Part shown: positions 63,408 to 64,000 of the stretch, piece by piece
Layout: the number at the start of each line of letters is the position of its first letter
Position numbering within the stretch: position 1 is the first letter of the stretch
Origin: Bacteroidota bacterium
GTDB lineage: Bacteria > Bacteroidota > Bacteroidia > 2-12-FULL-35-15
Reading direction: 5' to 3'
Length of the DNA: 64,000 nt
Assembly: GCA_025963775.1 (NCBI GenBank)
Contig: JAOQAD010000024.1
Coordinates: 1-64,000, forward strand
Translations under genes and position numbers: made by a program
Notes under the pieces: generated by a model
Database searches by the model: none
Told to the model about the DNA's origin: nothing
The model's input: the letters and a program-made list of their open reading frames with translations, nothing else

Positions 63408-63443
63408 AACCTCAAAAGATGAATTTCTTTTGAGGTTTTTTTT
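63408..63443 (+). terminator. Rho-independent terminator of the large T9SS gene
   Basis: AACCTCAAAAGA / TCTTTTGAGGTT, a perfect 12-bp stem with a 6-base loop, followed by TTTTTT. Confidence 0.9.
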
Positions 63444-63444
63444 A

Positions 63445-63452
63445 TAATATTG
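63445..63452 (+). promoter_or_regulatory. Bacteroidota -7 box (TAATATTG, one mismatch)
   Basis: One base away from TAnnTTTG, five bases before the phosphodiesterase start, directly after the previous gene's terminator. Confidence 0.5.
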
Positions 63453-63457
63453 CGCCC

Positions 63458-63955
63458 ATGCAACGCATTGCCCTTTTATCCGACACGCACAATTATTTAG
63501 ACCCGAAGATCTTCAAGTATTTTGAGCCCTGCGACCAGATCTGGCATGCCGGAGATATCGGCACCATTGCTATTGCGGACGAGCTTGCGAAGATAAAACC
63601 GCTGGTAGCCGTGTACGGGAATATTGATGGCAGCGATGTGCGAAGGGTGCACCCGCTCAACCAGCGCTTCATGTGCGAGAAAGTGGATGTGTTCATGACC
63701 CACATCGGCGGATATCCCAACCGCTATTCGCTGGAAGCCCTTGCCGAGATCAAACGGAAAGCACCGAAATTATTTATCTGCGGGCATTCCCACATTTTAA
63801 AGGTGATGTTCGACCAAACCTATAAGCTGCTGCACATTAATCCGGGCGCTGCAGGAGTGCATGGCTTCCATAAGGTAAAGACCATGGTGCGCTTTACAAT
63901 AGATACTGATAAGATAAAGGACCTCGAAGTAATTGAGCTTGGCCCGAGGGCATAA
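63458..63955 (+). CDS. Metallophosphoesterase, YfcE/MJ0936 family
   Basis: 165 aa. The two-metal phosphoesterase motifs are IALLSDTHNYLD (~3-14), WHAGDIGT (~32-39), VYGNIDG (~54-60), FMTHIGGYPN (~79) and FICGHSHILKV (~107-117), with LHINPGAAGVHG in the last metal-binding loop. The family hydrolyses cyclic-nucleotide-like phosphodiesters in vitro; the in vivo substrate is unclear. Complete in the window. Confidence 0.9.
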   Translation: MQRIALLSDTHNYLDPKIFKYFEPCDQIWHAGDIGTIAIADELAKIKPLVAVYGNIDGSDVRRVHPLNQRFMCEKVDVFMTHIGGYPNRYSLEALAEIKRKAPKLFICGHSHILKVMFDQTYKLLHINPGAAGVHGFHKVKTMVRFTIDTDKIKDLEVIELGPRA

Positions 63956-63963
63956 TCTGGAAA

Positions 63964-63971
63964 TAAATTTG
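63964..63971 (+). promoter_or_regulatory. Bacteroidota -7 box (TAAATTTG) for a gene beyond the window
   Basis: Exact TAnnTTTG after the phosphodiesterase stop. The gene it would drive starts beyond base 64000 or is cut off. Confidence 0.4.
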
Positions 63972-64000
63972 TTTGTATGTAAAAAAAACTTCGTATTATT

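Overview
The window reads as a chromosomal segment of a Bacteroidota bacterium of the Sphingobacteriia/Chitinophagia/Cytophagia type (about 45-48% GC by eye). Supporting signs are the Bacteroidota promoter box TAnnTTTG just upstream of many starts, type IX secretion cargo with type A and type B (gliding-associated) C-terminal signals, SprB-like repeats, a moxR-DUF58-batABCDE operon, a histidine-degradation cluster using the formimidoylglutamase plus FtcD route, and a UvrA that lacks the first zinc-finger CxxC. No rRNA, tRNA, CRISPR array, prophage or integrase was seen.

Layout. 1-10.2 kb: membrane and envelope genes (flippase-like fragment, M50 protease, AlkC-type glycosylase, metallophosphoesterase, esterase, haem/copper monooxygenase, decayed S24 regulator, MscS channel, DUF58 protein, thioredoxin). 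10.4-14.3 kb: a charged-helix secreted protein, then a 1.4 kb island of palindromic repeats with a GIY-YIG nuclease gene in the middle, then a TPR membrane protein. 14.4-21.6 kb: dnaE, YceI, a Cys-rich/TonB hybrid and pruA. 21.7-23.3 kb: an AT-rich KAP-type P-loop NTPase, bracketed by a 15-bp direct repeat that includes part of the pruA terminator and so looks inserted. 23.4-36.7 kb: lipoprotein, SDR, an ABC ATPase/membrane pair, SRPBCC, a Tat-exported DsrE-like protein, a PorE-like OmpA protein, AsmA, aroC and T9SS cargo. 36.8-40.8 kb: hutI-hutG-ftcD. 40.9-50 kb: membrane patatin, a 62-aa protein with its own terminator, ECF sigma factor, uvrA, and truA with an MsbA-like exporter. 50.2-58.7 kb: moxR and the Bat operon. 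59.3-63.4 kb: a 1378-aa adhesin-like T9SS protein, then a YfcE-like phosphodiesterase.

Working together. HutI, HutG and FtcD cover the lower half of histidine catabolism (imidazolonepropionate to glutamate plus C1-folate), and PruA nearby makes glutamate from proline/P5C. MoxR, two DUF58 proteins, the VWA proteins BatA/B and the TPR proteins BatC/E probably form an envelope-facing chaperone or stress complex. The PorE-like protein and the T9SS cargo fit surface secretion and gliding.

The points most worth checking are the GIY-YIG/palindrome island, the KAP gene insertion, the repeat-derived insertion inside uvrA, the truncated S24 regulator, and the four-cysteine domain joined to TonB. Several starts were moved downstream because the longest open frame begins inside a TAnnTTTG promoter box.
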